Positions 5,992-13,141 are shown, counted from the first letter of the stretch. The stretch: DNA of 14,497 bases from an uncultured Lachnospiraceae bacterium (GCA_900549665.1 URPH01000035.1:1-14497); one strand, 5' to 3'. Translations and numbers: made by a program. Notes: generated from the sequence alone by a model not told the origin.

Positions 5992-6621
5992 TTATTGTTT
6001 TATTTTGATCTTTTTAGGATCCAGATGTGTAGATAATACCTGAATCAATGCTGTTGCATCCGGCGTAAGATCCCTTCTTGGGAAAATGGATGCTCTGTTT
6101 TTGCCTGTGTAAACAATAATGCTGTTGGAAGTAGCCACTGCCTTGAGAATATAATCCCAGCCGATCACATCCTGTACATCGCCCTGTGAAACAGCCATTC
6201 CTTCTTTATAAAAGGTATAACGCAACGGTTTCTGAAAGGTTTCCTGCATAGCCTGCTGTCTGGACATCAGAAACAGGTTAGCCGGAATATAAACAACCAC
6301 GATAATTCCAAATATCAGATACAACGCACTTGCTCCTTTGGCAAAATACGCATAAATCATGAGACACCCAATAATAGTTGAAAGCAGTCCACCCAGTGAA
6401 GTATAAGCATGCCGCAGTGAATAATCAAATAAATCGGAAGCCTTGATATGCACATCCACTTCGTAAATCGGATCTGTCAGCTCTGTTTTTTCATAAGCCG
6501 GTTCCTCTGATGCTTCTGTATTGTCCTGTGGTACGGCATCTGTAGTCTTTTCTTCCATTCCTGCATCAGTCTCTGCATCCATGTTTTCTGTCTCTAAGAC
6601 ATCTTTTTTTGTATCGCTCAT
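5992..6621 (-). CDS. YcxB-like membrane protein
   Basis: The 209-aa protein has a long acidic cytoplasmic N-terminus (1-50, rich in Glu, Asp and Thr). Two predicted membrane helices lie at about 74-92 and 98-119, and the C-terminal domain at about 134-209 matches the YcxB-like pattern. This includes YTFYKEGMAVSQGD followed by a WDYI segment and a strand reading SIIVYTGK. YcxB-like proteins are PH-fold-like and have no settled function. I chose the ATG at 6621, which has AGGAG 9 nt upstream. A GTG at 6660 would extend the frame by 13 residues but lacks support. It is first in the group, about 100 nt after the promoter at 6728-6755, and 37 nt before tsaE. Its role in a tRNA-modification operon is unknown. 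Confidence 0.82.
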   Translation of the reverse strand: MSDTKKDVLETENMDAETDAGMEEKTTDAVPQDNTEASEEPAYEKTELTDPIYEVDVHIKASDLFDYSLRHAYTSLGGLLSTIIGCLMIYAYFAKGASALYLIFGIIVVVYIPANLFLMSRQQAMQETFQKPLRYTFYKEGMAVSQGDVQDVIGWDYILKAVATSNSIIVYTGKNRASIFPRRDLTPDATALIQVLSTHLDPKKIKIKQ

Positions 6622-6727
6622 ATATCCGGTCTCCTGAATGTATATTTCTGTAATCGTCACAGTCGATGAAACGGCCCTGACCAGTCATATTTTATAAAAA
6701 GGTGGCTAAGCCCAGTCACACATTTTT

Positions 6728-6755
6728 ATTATACTTGATTTTTACAAAAGTGCAA
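6728..6755 (-). promoter_or_regulatory. Promoter of the YcxB-tsaEB-rimI group
   Basis: On the minus strand TATAAT (6733-6728) is a perfect -10, with TTGCAC (6755-6750) 16 bp upstream as a partial -35. It follows the ribU terminator and lies about 100 nt before the YcxB-like start, leaving a 5' leader without an evident riboswitch. A consensus TTGACA at 6780-6775 is too far away to serve this -10. Confidence 0.65.
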
Positions 6756-6824
6756 GCAATAGGCACGGCTAACCTGTCAATTAGATATCCTGATCAGAAA
6801 TCTGTCATATGGCAATCAAATACC

Positions 6825-6871
6825 AAAAAAAGCCTCGGACCGCATCGCATCTATATGCTGCAGTCCAAGGC
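6825..6871 (-). terminator. Intrinsic terminator after ribU
   Basis: On the leftward transcript a GC-rich imperfect stem (outer pairs GCCT/AGGC, then GGAC/GTCC, GCA/TGC and GCAT/ATGC with small mismatches) is followed by seven U (6831-6825). It lies about 70 nt after the ribU stop and isolates ribU from the next promoter. Confidence 0.85.
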
Positions 6872-6943
6872 CCTTTATTTTCAATCTCATCTTACTTTTA
6901 ACAGCCTATAGAGGCCGTTGTCTCAGCATGCCTTTGCCGTACT

Positions 6944-7573
6944 TTACTCTTCATTTCCTTTTAAAATCGGAGAAAGTCGTTTGTAAATCAAAAATGTGAT
7001 AACGACGCTGATCAGTCCCTTGATGCAGGTAAACGGTGCATTAAAGACGATCAGGCACTCTAAAATATTGTGCACGCCGCTAAAGATCAGCTGATATGCG
7101 GAAAGGATAGCTTCCTTTGGCATAAAATTGTAGTAGATCGGGTAAACCAGAAAATAATTGGAAACGATACTGAAAAGTCCCATCAGCACAGCCCCCAGAA
7201 CGGATCCGATCAAAGCACCGGTACGGGTCTTTTTAAAACGGTATACACCTCCGGCAACCAGTACAAAGGATGCACCCAGCAAGAAATTGCTCAGCTCTCC
7301 TACGCCACCTGTCGTTGTAATAAACAGATGCAGTACGTTTTTGATCAGACAGATGATCACGCCTGCCACCGGTCCGTATGCAAAGGAGCCGATCAAAGCA
7401 GGAAGCTCGGATAAATCCATCTTGATGAAGCTGGGCATAAACGGAACCGAAAAGTCCAAAAACATCAATACATATGCAATGGCAGACAGCATTGCCGTAC
7501 CTGTCAGTTTGCGCATGCTAACTTTCTTTTTTGTGCCTCTGTTGACTGTTACCTGTGTTGTTTTTTCACTCAT
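6944..7573 (-). CDS. ribU: Riboflavin ECF transporter substrate-binding protein RibU
   Basis: RibU is the membrane S component that captures riboflavin and uses the shared EcfA-EcfA'-EcfT module, which is not in this window, for uptake. The 209-aa protein has a basic cytoplasmic N-terminus and six hydrophobic segments from about 24 to 197. Family motifs are visible: IKMDLSELPALIG at 50-62, KNVLHL at 78-83, GELSNF at 92-97 and FNAPFTCIKG at 177-186. The ATG is preceded by AAAGGAG at good spacing. Specificity for riboflavin is supported independently by the FMN aptamer in its leader (7741-7850). It is monocistronic, with its own promoter and a terminator on each side. Confidence 0.95.
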   Translation of the reverse strand: MSEKTTQVTVNRGTKKKVSMRKLTGTAMLSAIAYVLMFLDFSVPFMPSFIKMDLSELPALIGSFAYGPVAGVIICLIKNVLHLFITTTGGVGELSNFLLGASFVLVAGGVYRFKKTRTGALIGSVLGAVLMGLFSIVSNYFLVYPIYYNFMPKEAILSAYQLIFSGVHNILECLIVFNAPFTCIKGLISVVITFLIYKRLSPILKGNEE

Positions 7574-7596
7574 GTCTGTGATCTCCTTTCAAATGA

Positions 7597-7626
7597 ATGC
7601 ATATCTGCCAACACGACAGCATGCAT
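7597..7626 (-). other. Hairpin just upstream of the ribU RBS
   Basis: The leader forms ATGCAT/ATGCAT outside and CTGTC/GGCAG inside (one G-U pair), with loop GTGTT and a small internal bulge. It ends about 7 nt before the AAAGGAG of ribU. It lies after the leader terminator, so it exists only in full-length mRNA. It might protect the mRNA or affect translation; no evidence of function. Confidence 0.35.
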
Positions 7627-7667
7627 ATAACATATAAAAAGGACGCTTCTTCCTGTGTGATTTGGAT

Positions 7668-7698
7668 AAAAAAAATCCCCGACAAACGATCGGGGATT
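7668..7698 (-). terminator. Leader terminator of the FMN riboswitch
   Basis: On the leftward transcript a perfect 9-bp stem AATCCCCGA/TCGGGGATT with a 7-nt loop runs directly into eight U (7675-7668). It lies between the FMN aptamer and ribU, the position of an expression platform acting by premature termination. Its 5' arm CCCCGA can also pair with TCGGGG in the 5' arm of the aptamer (7846-7841), giving a candidate antiterminator. Confidence 0.92.
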
Positions 7699-7740
7699 AT
7701 CCATTCACAAAAAGCCAAGCCATCGAAACGGCTCATCTGA

Positions 7741-7850
7741 CTTTCTTCTCTCATCCAGACTATACTGTCGGCCCCGGAATCACACCGGATCATGCAATCA
7801 TTGCTCGCGGGCTTTACCGCCGGTAGGGAATTTAACCCAACCCCGAAGAA
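7741..7850 (-). promoter_or_regulatory. FMN riboswitch (RFN element)
   Basis: The reverse complement carries the RFN core in order: TTCTTCGGGG, then AAATTCCCTACCGGCGGTA, AGCCCGCGAGC, a variable arm, CGGTGTGATTCCGGGGCCGAC, AGTATAGTCTGGATG, and GAGAAGAA closing P1. All conserved blocks are present. FMN binding is expected to favour the downstream terminator (7668-7698) and turn ribU off when flavin is plentiful. Confidence 0.97.
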
Positions 7851-7869
7851 TTGTTCTTTTCAATTGCAG

Positions 7870-7898
7870 ATTATATACGATTGTACTGCATTATGCAA
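7870..7898 (-). promoter_or_regulatory. Promoter of the FMN riboswitch-ribU transcript
   Basis: On the minus strand TTGCAT (7898-7893), a 17-bp spacer and TATAAT (7875-7870) form a near-consensus promoter. The predicted start is about 10 nt before the first aptamer base, which fits a transcript that begins with the riboswitch. Confidence 0.8.
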
Positions 7899-7910
7899 GT
7901 ACCAAAATCA

Positions 7911-7926
7911 GGAAAAGTATTTTTCC
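7911..7926 (-). terminator. Weak hairpin after tex
   Basis: GGAAAA-ATAC-TTTTCC forms a 6-bp stem 11 nt after the tex stop, followed by the short run TGATTTTGG. It is AT-rich and has no long U tract, so termination would be poor. tex transcripts might read into the riboswitch region. Confidence 0.25.
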
Positions 7927-7937
7927 GCACACGCTTT

Positions 7938-10079
7938 TTAAAACCGCATAGTCAGCTGGATCCTCTTTTTGGCAAGATCCACACTCATTACTTCCACTTC
8001 CACAATATCTCCTACACTGACAGCCTCAAGTGGATGCTTGATATAACGGTCGGTAATCTTGGAGATATGCACCAATCCGTCCTGATGCACACCGATGTCC
8101 ACAAAAACGCCAAAATCAATGACATTGCGCACGGTACCCTTCAGACGCATGCCCGGTTTCAGATCTTCCATATTCATGACATCGCTTCGAAGGATCGGAG
8201 CAGGCATATCCGCACGCGGATCGCGGGAGGGCTTTTCCAACTCCTTGGCAATATCAGAAAGGGTCATTTCACCGACACCCAGTTCTGCTGCCAGAGCCTT
8301 CATTTCCCTGCTTCCGGATTTAGGCATGGCTAACTTGGCATGTCCGACATCGGAAAGAGTCTGGCCTGTCTTTTCCAAAAGAGCCTTGGCTGCCGCATAG
8401 GATTCCGGATGCACACTGGTGGCGTCCAGCGGATTTTTACCATCGCGGATACGCAAAAAGCCTGCGCACTGCTCATATGCCTTGGGGCCTAATTTGGCAA
8501 CCTTTAAAAGCTCCTTCCTCTCCTTGAAGGCTCCGTTATTTTCTCTGTATTCAACAATATTTTTGGCAATCACCTTGGTAATACCGGAAATATAAGAAAG
8601 TAAGGACGCAGACGCTGTATTTAAGTCAACACCCACGCTGTTTACGCAGTCTTCAACCACCCCACCGAGGGCTTCATCCAGCTTTTTCTGGTTCATATCA
8701 TGCTGGTACTGGCCTACACCGATAGACTTGGGATCGATCTTAACAAGCTCTGCAAGCGGATCCTGCAAACGTCTGGCAATTGAAGCCGCACTTCTCTGTC
8801 CCACGTCAAAATTGGGAAATTCCTCGGTTGCAAGCTTGGAAGCCGAATATACACTGGCTCCTGCTTCATTGACGATCACATAAGAGATCAGCAGCTTGCT
8901 TTCCTTGATAAAGTCCACGATCACCTGCTCTGATTCTCTGGAAGCCGTACCGTTACCGACTGAAATCAAAGATACATGATATTTGGTGATCAGCTTTTTC
9001 AGCTCTGCCTTAGCTTCTGCTACCTTGTTTTGGGGCGCCGTCGGAAAAATCACCTTGGTATCGAGCACCTTTCCGGTCTCGTCAACAACAGCCAACTTGC
9101 AGCCGGTACGGAAGGCCGGATCCCAGCCGAGCACCACTTTTCCGGTAATCGGCGGCTGCATCAGAAGCTGTTTTAAGTTTTTGCCAAAGACACTGATCGC
9201 GCCTTCTTCTGCCTTTTCTGTCAGGGCAGTCCGGATCTCTCTTTCAATGGAAGGAGCGATCAGACGGTCGTAGCTGTCTTTGATCACATTTTTCAAGAAA
9301 TCATTGGTATGGGCATTGTCCCGACGGATGATTTCCTTTTCCAGATAAGAAAGAATCTTGTCCACAGGTGCTTCAATCTTTACAGTTAAAATTTTTTCTG
9401 CTTCACCACGGTTTAATGCAAGCACTCTGTGTCCCGCAATTTTTTTGACTGTTTCCGAAAACTGATAATACATTTCGTAGACGCTCTGCGTCTCTTCGTC
9501 CTTGGCCTGTGAAACAACGCTTCCCTCTTTTTCTGTCAGGCTACGGATCTTTGTACGATAATCCGCCTCGTCAGAGATAGCCTCGGCTAATATATCGCCG
9601 GCACCGGCAAGTGCTTCGGCAACCGTTGCAACACCTTTTTCTTCATCGACATAAGCCTTGGCTTCTTCTTCAAGAGATTTTGTTGTCATCTGAAGATAAA
9701 TGATATTGGCAAGCGGCTCCAGTCCTTTTTCCTTGGCAATCGAAGCCCTGGTCTTTCTCTTCGGCTTGTAAGGACGGTATAAGTCCTCAACCGCAACCAG
9801 TGTCTGTGCCGCAACAATCTTTGCTTTCAATTCATCGGTAAGCTTGCCCTGCTCCTCAATGCTGGCAAGCACTGCCTCTTTACGTTCTTCCAGTCCGCGC
9901 AGATAGGTGAGACGTTCAAAAAGATTTCTTAACACCTCATCATTTAAGGCACCGGTCACTTCCTTTCTGTAACGTGCGATGAAAGGAATGGTATTGCCCT
10001 CATCGATCAGTTTGACCGCAGCATCCACCTGCCATTTCTGCACCTTTAATTCATCACTTAAAACCTGATTAATATCCAT
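7938..10079 (-). CDS. tex: Tex, S1-domain RNA-binding transcription accessory protein
   Basis: Tex (YdcI/YhgF family) is a conserved cytoplasmic nucleic-acid-binding protein linked to transcription. From the ATG at 10079 it has 713 aa, the usual family length. The helical N-terminal part carries KLIDEGNTIPFIARYRKE. The YqgF/RNase H-like domain includes GWDPAFRTGCKLAVVD and lies near 320-450. VGQYQHDM is followed by the helix-hairpin-helix region at about 480-560. The C-terminal S1 domain is at about 640-713 (FGVFVDIGVHQDGLVHIS). The start is uncertain. MDINQ matches the family start but has no SD. An ATG at 10100 is also possible. The frame runs open to 10193, but that ATG lies inside a terminator stem. 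A strong AGGAGG (10126-10121) sits 20 nt before the 10100 ATG. Confidence 0.95.
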   Translation of the reverse strand: MDINQVLSDELKVQKWQVDAAVKLIDEGNTIPFIARYRKEVTGALNDEVLRNLFERLTYLRGLEERKEAVLASIEEQGKLTDELKAKIVAAQTLVAVEDLYRPYKPKRKTRASIAKEKGLEPLANIIYLQMTTKSLEEEAKAYVDEEKGVATVAEALAGAGDILAEAISDEADYRTKIRSLTEKEGSVVSQAKDEETQSVYEMYYQFSETVKKIAGHRVLALNRGEAEKILTVKIEAPVDKILSYLEKEIIRRDNAHTNDFLKNVIKDSYDRLIAPSIEREIRTALTEKAEEGAISVFGKNLKQLLMQPPITGKVVLGWDPAFRTGCKLAVVDETGKVLDTKVIFPTAPQNKVAEAKAELKKLITKYHVSLISVGNGTASRESEQVIVDFIKESKLLISYVIVNEAGASVYSASKLATEEFPNFDVGQRSAASIARRLQDPLAELVKIDPKSIGVGQYQHDMNQKKLDEALGGVVEDCVNSVGVDLNTASASLLSYISGITKVIAKNIVEYRENNGAFKERKELLKVAKLGPKAYEQCAGFLRIRDGKNPLDATSVHPESYAAAKALLEKTGQTLSDVGHAKLAMPKSGSREMKALAAELGVGEMTLSDIAKELEKPSRDPRADMPAPILRSDVMNMEDLKPGMRLKGTVRNVIDFGVFVDIGVHQDGLVHISKITDRYIKHPLEAVSVGDIVEVEVMSVDLAKKRIQLTMRF

Positions 10080-10174
10080 TTTTGCGAATAATCCAGCCAT
10101 CTTATGAATAACCGGATTTTCCTCCTCTTTTATTATTTTCAAAGTATTCTCTGGCTCCACCAGCCGCCAGAACA

Positions 10175-10212
10175 GAAAAACACCGGTAAGCATCCGGGAT
10201 GCCCACCGGTGT
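10175..10212 (-). terminator. Intrinsic terminator after the GH9 gene
   Basis: On the leftward transcript ACACCGGT pairs with ACCGGTGT (8 bp), continuing after a 2/2 internal loop with GCATC/GATGC, and is followed by TTTTTCTG. It begins 24 nt after the stop of the GH9 gene and separates it from tex. Confidence 0.92.
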
Positions 10213-10236
10213 CACTTTCTGTTTATTTTACCAAAT

Positions 10237-12489
10237 TTATTGTGCTTCTGCCAACAGATAAATCAAAGGTGAGTTCCAATAAACGGTAATCTCGTTGCAG
10301 GAATAGCTCTGTGAATTGTCTACATAGCAGAGTGCCTGGGCTTTTCCTTTTAATACTGCTGCCGCATAAGGATCCTCCAGATTGGCATTGGGTCCGCCTA
10401 CCAACATTCCCTTTAAGGTCTTTCCAAGTACCTGACTGGGTCTGTGATGAGTGCCCTCCGGATATAACGTACCATAACCGGTCAGGAAGCAGTAGCTGTT
10501 TCCGTTGTTTCCAAGCAGATAGTCAAGCTGCTCTTTGGTTTCCCTGGTGTAATCCTTGCCGGAAACATCTGAGTACAGAGATAAAATAATGCCGTTATCA
10601 GCAACTAACATATTGCTTCCCCATACATAATCCTTGAATAAAGAACAACCATAGGTATCCTTTCCGATGTTTTTCACGATTTCTTCCGCGCCGGCTGTCA
10701 TTTTATCCATAACTGCTTTTTCAACTGTGCTGTCTGTTGCACCGCTTGTCAGATATGCATAGGCTCCGTAGTATCCGACATCAGCCCAGCCAAGGCCGTA
10801 TTTGACTTTATCAAGATCAATGCCTTCCACCGCTTTTTCATAAGCTTCATCTTTGGTCGCCTTTAACAGCTCCGCATATGCCCAAAATCTTTCATCCTCG
10901 TCAAAGTTGTCCGGATATTCACCGGTTACAACATCTTCGGGATTGGTAAATGCCTGATTTTCATTGTTATCAAGATAGGCTGCTGCCTTTTTAGCTGCTG
11001 TCAGACAGGTGTCAGCAAATGCACTGTCCACATCTGCATATACTTCATAAGCCATTGCCATGACTGCCGCAAAATCTCCGGTTGCGGTTGTGGAAACCGG
11101 CAATACGATCAGCTGGTCTACCTCTTCTTCCGGCATAACGGTTTCCGGGAAGTTAGCACAGGTTACCTTGTGGTAAACACCACCGTCTGATGCCTGCATC
11201 TTTAACAGCCATTCCAGCTCATATCTGGCTTCATCCAATACATCGGATACTCCGTTTCCACTTTCGGGTATATCAAAATCATCACCGAATGCTTCCGGAT
11301 ATTTCTGGTACGCCAGTAACAGATCGGCAACTGCCTTTGCGCCGGATACGGTGTAGCGGCCATAGTCACCGGCATCATGCCAGCCGCCGGATACATCGAT
11401 CTTGTTGTTGGTGCCATAGATCACAGCCTCTCCGGTATGACATGCCGGGTGTGCAAAATCACCTGCCAGATCCTCGGTTAGCTCACTGCCGCATCTTTGC
11501 ACGTATAACATGCGGACTGCATCCTTTAATGCATCCGCATAGATGCCGTCTCCGATCACAAATTCGAAGGATTCACCGCACTTATCTCCTGTGATCTTGT
11601 ATGTACCGGGAGTCTTGAATGCAGAAAAATCTGCGACCGCCTCATTGGTCTTGGTATTTTTGTTGACAGCGGCAGTTCCTACCTTGCCGTCAAATACGCT
11701 CTCCCCGGATTTTGCATCTACAACGTGGAATTCTGTGTCAAGATCGTCTCCGCAAAATACTGCCAGTTTGGTATCGTCCGGACGGTAACCGATCTGGTTG
11801 ATCTGGATATTTGGTGTCTCAACGGCTGCTTCCGGTTTGAGACGTCCGCTTTCATCGATACACTGGAAATCAAAGTTGTCAAAAACAACGGTATGCTCTC
11901 CAGGATCATCCCCATCTATAAAGCCCATGTTCATACACAGTCTGGGTGCCGGATCGCTGCTTTCTTCCATTGTAAACTGAATATCAAAATGCTGTGTTTC
12001 CGGTGTCAGTGTCAGATATTCACTGTTGTAAGGATGATAATCTCCACCGTTGATCTGTGAACGGTACTGAATTGTACGCTCTACCGTCGATGACGCGTCA
12101 AACTGGATCTCATATACGCATCCGGTCTCCAGTGTAAATCCGTCATAATAAATCTGTACCCCATGCTCTTCCTTGCCGACGCCTGTGATATTGACGGACA
12201 ACTCCTCATTATCATAAGACATGGTTGCAGAACCGGCATTCAGATATAAAAACCAGTTTTCCTCGCCCTGTGAAAAATCTCCGTCCTTTACCATATTGAA
12301 GCCCATCAGGGAAGCCTGTTCTTCTTCCTCTTCTGCTTCTGTTTCTTCGGCCTCGGCTTCCGGCTCGTCCGTCTCTGTTTCTGTGTTTTCGGAAACCTCT
12401 GTGCTTTCCGCAGGCTCAGATCCACCGCAGGCAACGAGTGACGCCGTCATGCAGGCGCATAAAAGCACCGCCAATAACTTCTTTTTCAT
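10237..12489 (-). CDS. Lipoprotein glycoside hydrolase family 9 (endoglucanase-type) with CBM-like and Ig-like domains
   Basis: This is a predicted extracellular beta-glucanase tethered to the membrane. From the ATG at 12489 (GGGAG 7 nt upstream) it has 750 aa. The lipoprotein signal is at 1-20 with lipobox LVAC and C21. A very acidic linker (28-60) follows, then a CBM4/9-like beta-sandwich (about 66-212). A CelD_N-type Ig-like domain (about 227-312) begins IQINQIGYRPDD. The GH9 (alpha/alpha)6 domain spans about 318-747. GGWHDAGDYGRY holds D372 and D375, the expected base and water-positioning pair. HHRPS is at 681-685, GMLVGGPN at 694-701, and E733 in NEITVYWNSPL is the expected acid. All key residues are present, so activity is likely; the substrate (cellulose, mixed-linkage glucan or xyloglucan) cannot be told. 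No dockerin or SLH domain is present. It is monocistronic. Confidence 0.94.
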   Translation of the reverse strand: MKKKLLAVLLCACMTASLVACGGSEPAESTEVSENTETETDEPEAEAEETEAEEEEEQASLMGFNMVKDGDFSQGEENWFLYLNAGSATMSYDNEELSVNITGVGKEEHGVQIYYDGFTLETGCVYEIQFDASSTVERTIQYRSQINGGDYHPYNSEYLTLTPETQHFDIQFTMEESSDPAPRLCMNMGFIDGDDPGEHTVVFDNFDFQCIDESGRLKPEAAVETPNIQINQIGYRPDDTKLAVFCGDDLDTEFHVVDAKSGESVFDGKVGTAAVNKNTKTNEAVADFSAFKTPGTYKITGDKCGESFEFVIGDGIYADALKDAVRMLYVQRCGSELTEDLAGDFAHPACHTGEAVIYGTNNKIDVSGGWHDAGDYGRYTVSGAKAVADLLLAYQKYPEAFGDDFDIPESGNGVSDVLDEARYELEWLLKMQASDGGVYHKVTCANFPETVMPEEEVDQLIVLPVSTTATGDFAAVMAMAYEVYADVDSAFADTCLTAAKKAAAYLDNNENQAFTNPEDVVTGEYPDNFDEDERFWAYAELLKATKDEAYEKAVEGIDLDKVKYGLGWADVGYYGAYAYLTSGATDSTVEKAVMDKMTAGAEEIVKNIGKDTYGCSLFKDYVWGSNMLVADNGIILSLYSDVSGKDYTRETKEQLDYLLGNNGNSYCFLTGYGTLYPEGTHHRPSQVLGKTLKGMLVGGPNANLEDPYAAAVLKGKAQALCYVDNSQSYSCNEITVYWNSPLIYLLAEAQ

Positions 12490-12598
12490 AACCCTTCTCC
12501 CTTTCTTTTCCTTGTATACATAAAATCTATCTTCCGTACCCATCCATATCGTTTTCATGTATCGCACGCCCGATAGCTTTAAACTGCCAGATAACTTA

Positions 12599-12670
12599 TT
12601 ATTTTAGCAATTCTTTATTATTATATTAGAAATTATACCTTTATTCAATCTGCATTTCATGCTAAAATAA
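12599..12670. repeat. 11-bp inverted repeat flanking the GH9 promoter
   Basis: TTATTTTAGCA (12599-12609) and its exact complement TGCTAAAATAA (12660-12670) are separated by 50 bp. The arms are about 61 bp apart centre to centre. One lies just after the predicted GH9 transcription start and the other about 12 bp upstream of its -35. The right arm also contains the TAAAAT that could be a -10 for the divergent gene. This layout fits paired operators; regulation is inference. Confidence 0.5.
12620..12648 (-). promoter_or_regulatory. Promoter of the GH9 gene
   Basis: On the minus strand TTGAAT (12648-12643), a 17-bp spacer and TATAAT (12625-12620) form a strong sigma-A-type promoter. The predicted start near 12613 gives a 5' leader of about 124 nt before the ATG. 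The leader can form CTATC/GATAG (12576-12572 with 12531-12527) around 40 nt, but no known riboswitch class was recognised. Confidence 0.75.
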
Positions 12671-12694
12671 GCTTTACCGATATGGAGGTTAATT

Positions 12695-13108
12695 ATGGAC
12701 TATTATTCAGACGAATCGCAAAACAGGCCACCGGAAAAAGTGATATTGATTCCCAATTTATTTTTACTGTTTTCCACGATTTTTGCCATCCTTTCCCTGA
12801 TGTGCAGCTGTTTTGCTTTTTCCGCATATTTTTTCGGAGCGCTCTCCATCATTTTTGCGGTATTATCCAAAGGTCACAAAAAACAGATGGTACGCGCTGC
12901 AAAGACAGCAGTTTTCATATCCGCGGTGTCCATCGTATTTTCAACGATAACCACAACCGTATCTGTTTATCAGGTACTTAACAATCCTGAGATGTATCAG
13001 GAATATCTGGATCAGTATGAAAACATGACCGGCGTTCCCATTCAGGAAGAAATCGAACAGTTCAAGGAGCAGTTCCCCATTCTTTTTGATGACGCCAAAC
13101 AATTATAA
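12695..13108 (+). CDS. Small membrane protein of unknown function (DUF4190-like topology)
   Basis: The 137-aa protein has a polar N-terminus (1-16), three hydrophobic segments at about 18-37, 41-58 and 69-93, and a charged C-terminal tail (96-137) rich in Glu and Gln. Between helices 2 and 3 lies the basic loop SKGHKKQMVRAAK, probably cytoplasmic. The layout resembles DUF4190-type small membrane proteins, but no specific motif settles it. The ATG is preceded by GGAGG at 6 nt. It is divergent from the GH9 gene and shares its regulatory region. A possible -10 TAAAAT (12663-12668) has only a poor -35. It ends 72 nt before the HExxH protein. Confidence 0.78.
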   Translation: MDYYSDESQNRPPEKVILIPNLFLLFSTIFAILSLMCSCFAFSAYFFGALSIIFAVLSKGHKKQMVRAAKTAVFISAVSIVFSTITTTVSVYQVLNNPEMYQEYLDQYENMTGVPIQEEIEQFKEQFPILFDDAKQL

Positions 13109-13141
13109 TCGCATCAGGCATGCTTCTAAAAAACAAATGTA

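Noticed and set aside
6775..6780. Perfect TTGACA upstream of the YcxB-like gene.
   Set aside because: The sequence 17 bp downstream (GCTTGC) is not a -10, and the real TATAAT is too far away.
7566..7793. 75-codon leftward frame covering the ribU leader.
   Set aside because: It runs through the FMN aptamer and the terminator stem, which explain this sequence fully.
7851..8333. 160-codon rightward frame opposite the end of tex and the ribU promoter.
   Set aside because: It lies antisense to the conserved S1 domain of Tex and lacks any family resemblance or RBS.
12490..12567. N-terminal extension of the GH9 protein from an ATG at 12567.
   Set aside because: It would bury the lipoprotein signal peptide behind 26 polar residues. 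The ATG at 12489 has a proper RBS and starts the signal peptide.
12490..12613. Possible c-di-GMP (GEMM) riboswitch in the GH9 leader, suggested by an AAAGCTATCGGG stretch.
   Set aside because: The conserved GEMM blocks before and after (GGCAAACC, the GACGCAAAGC context and the closing GGTAGC region) are missing.
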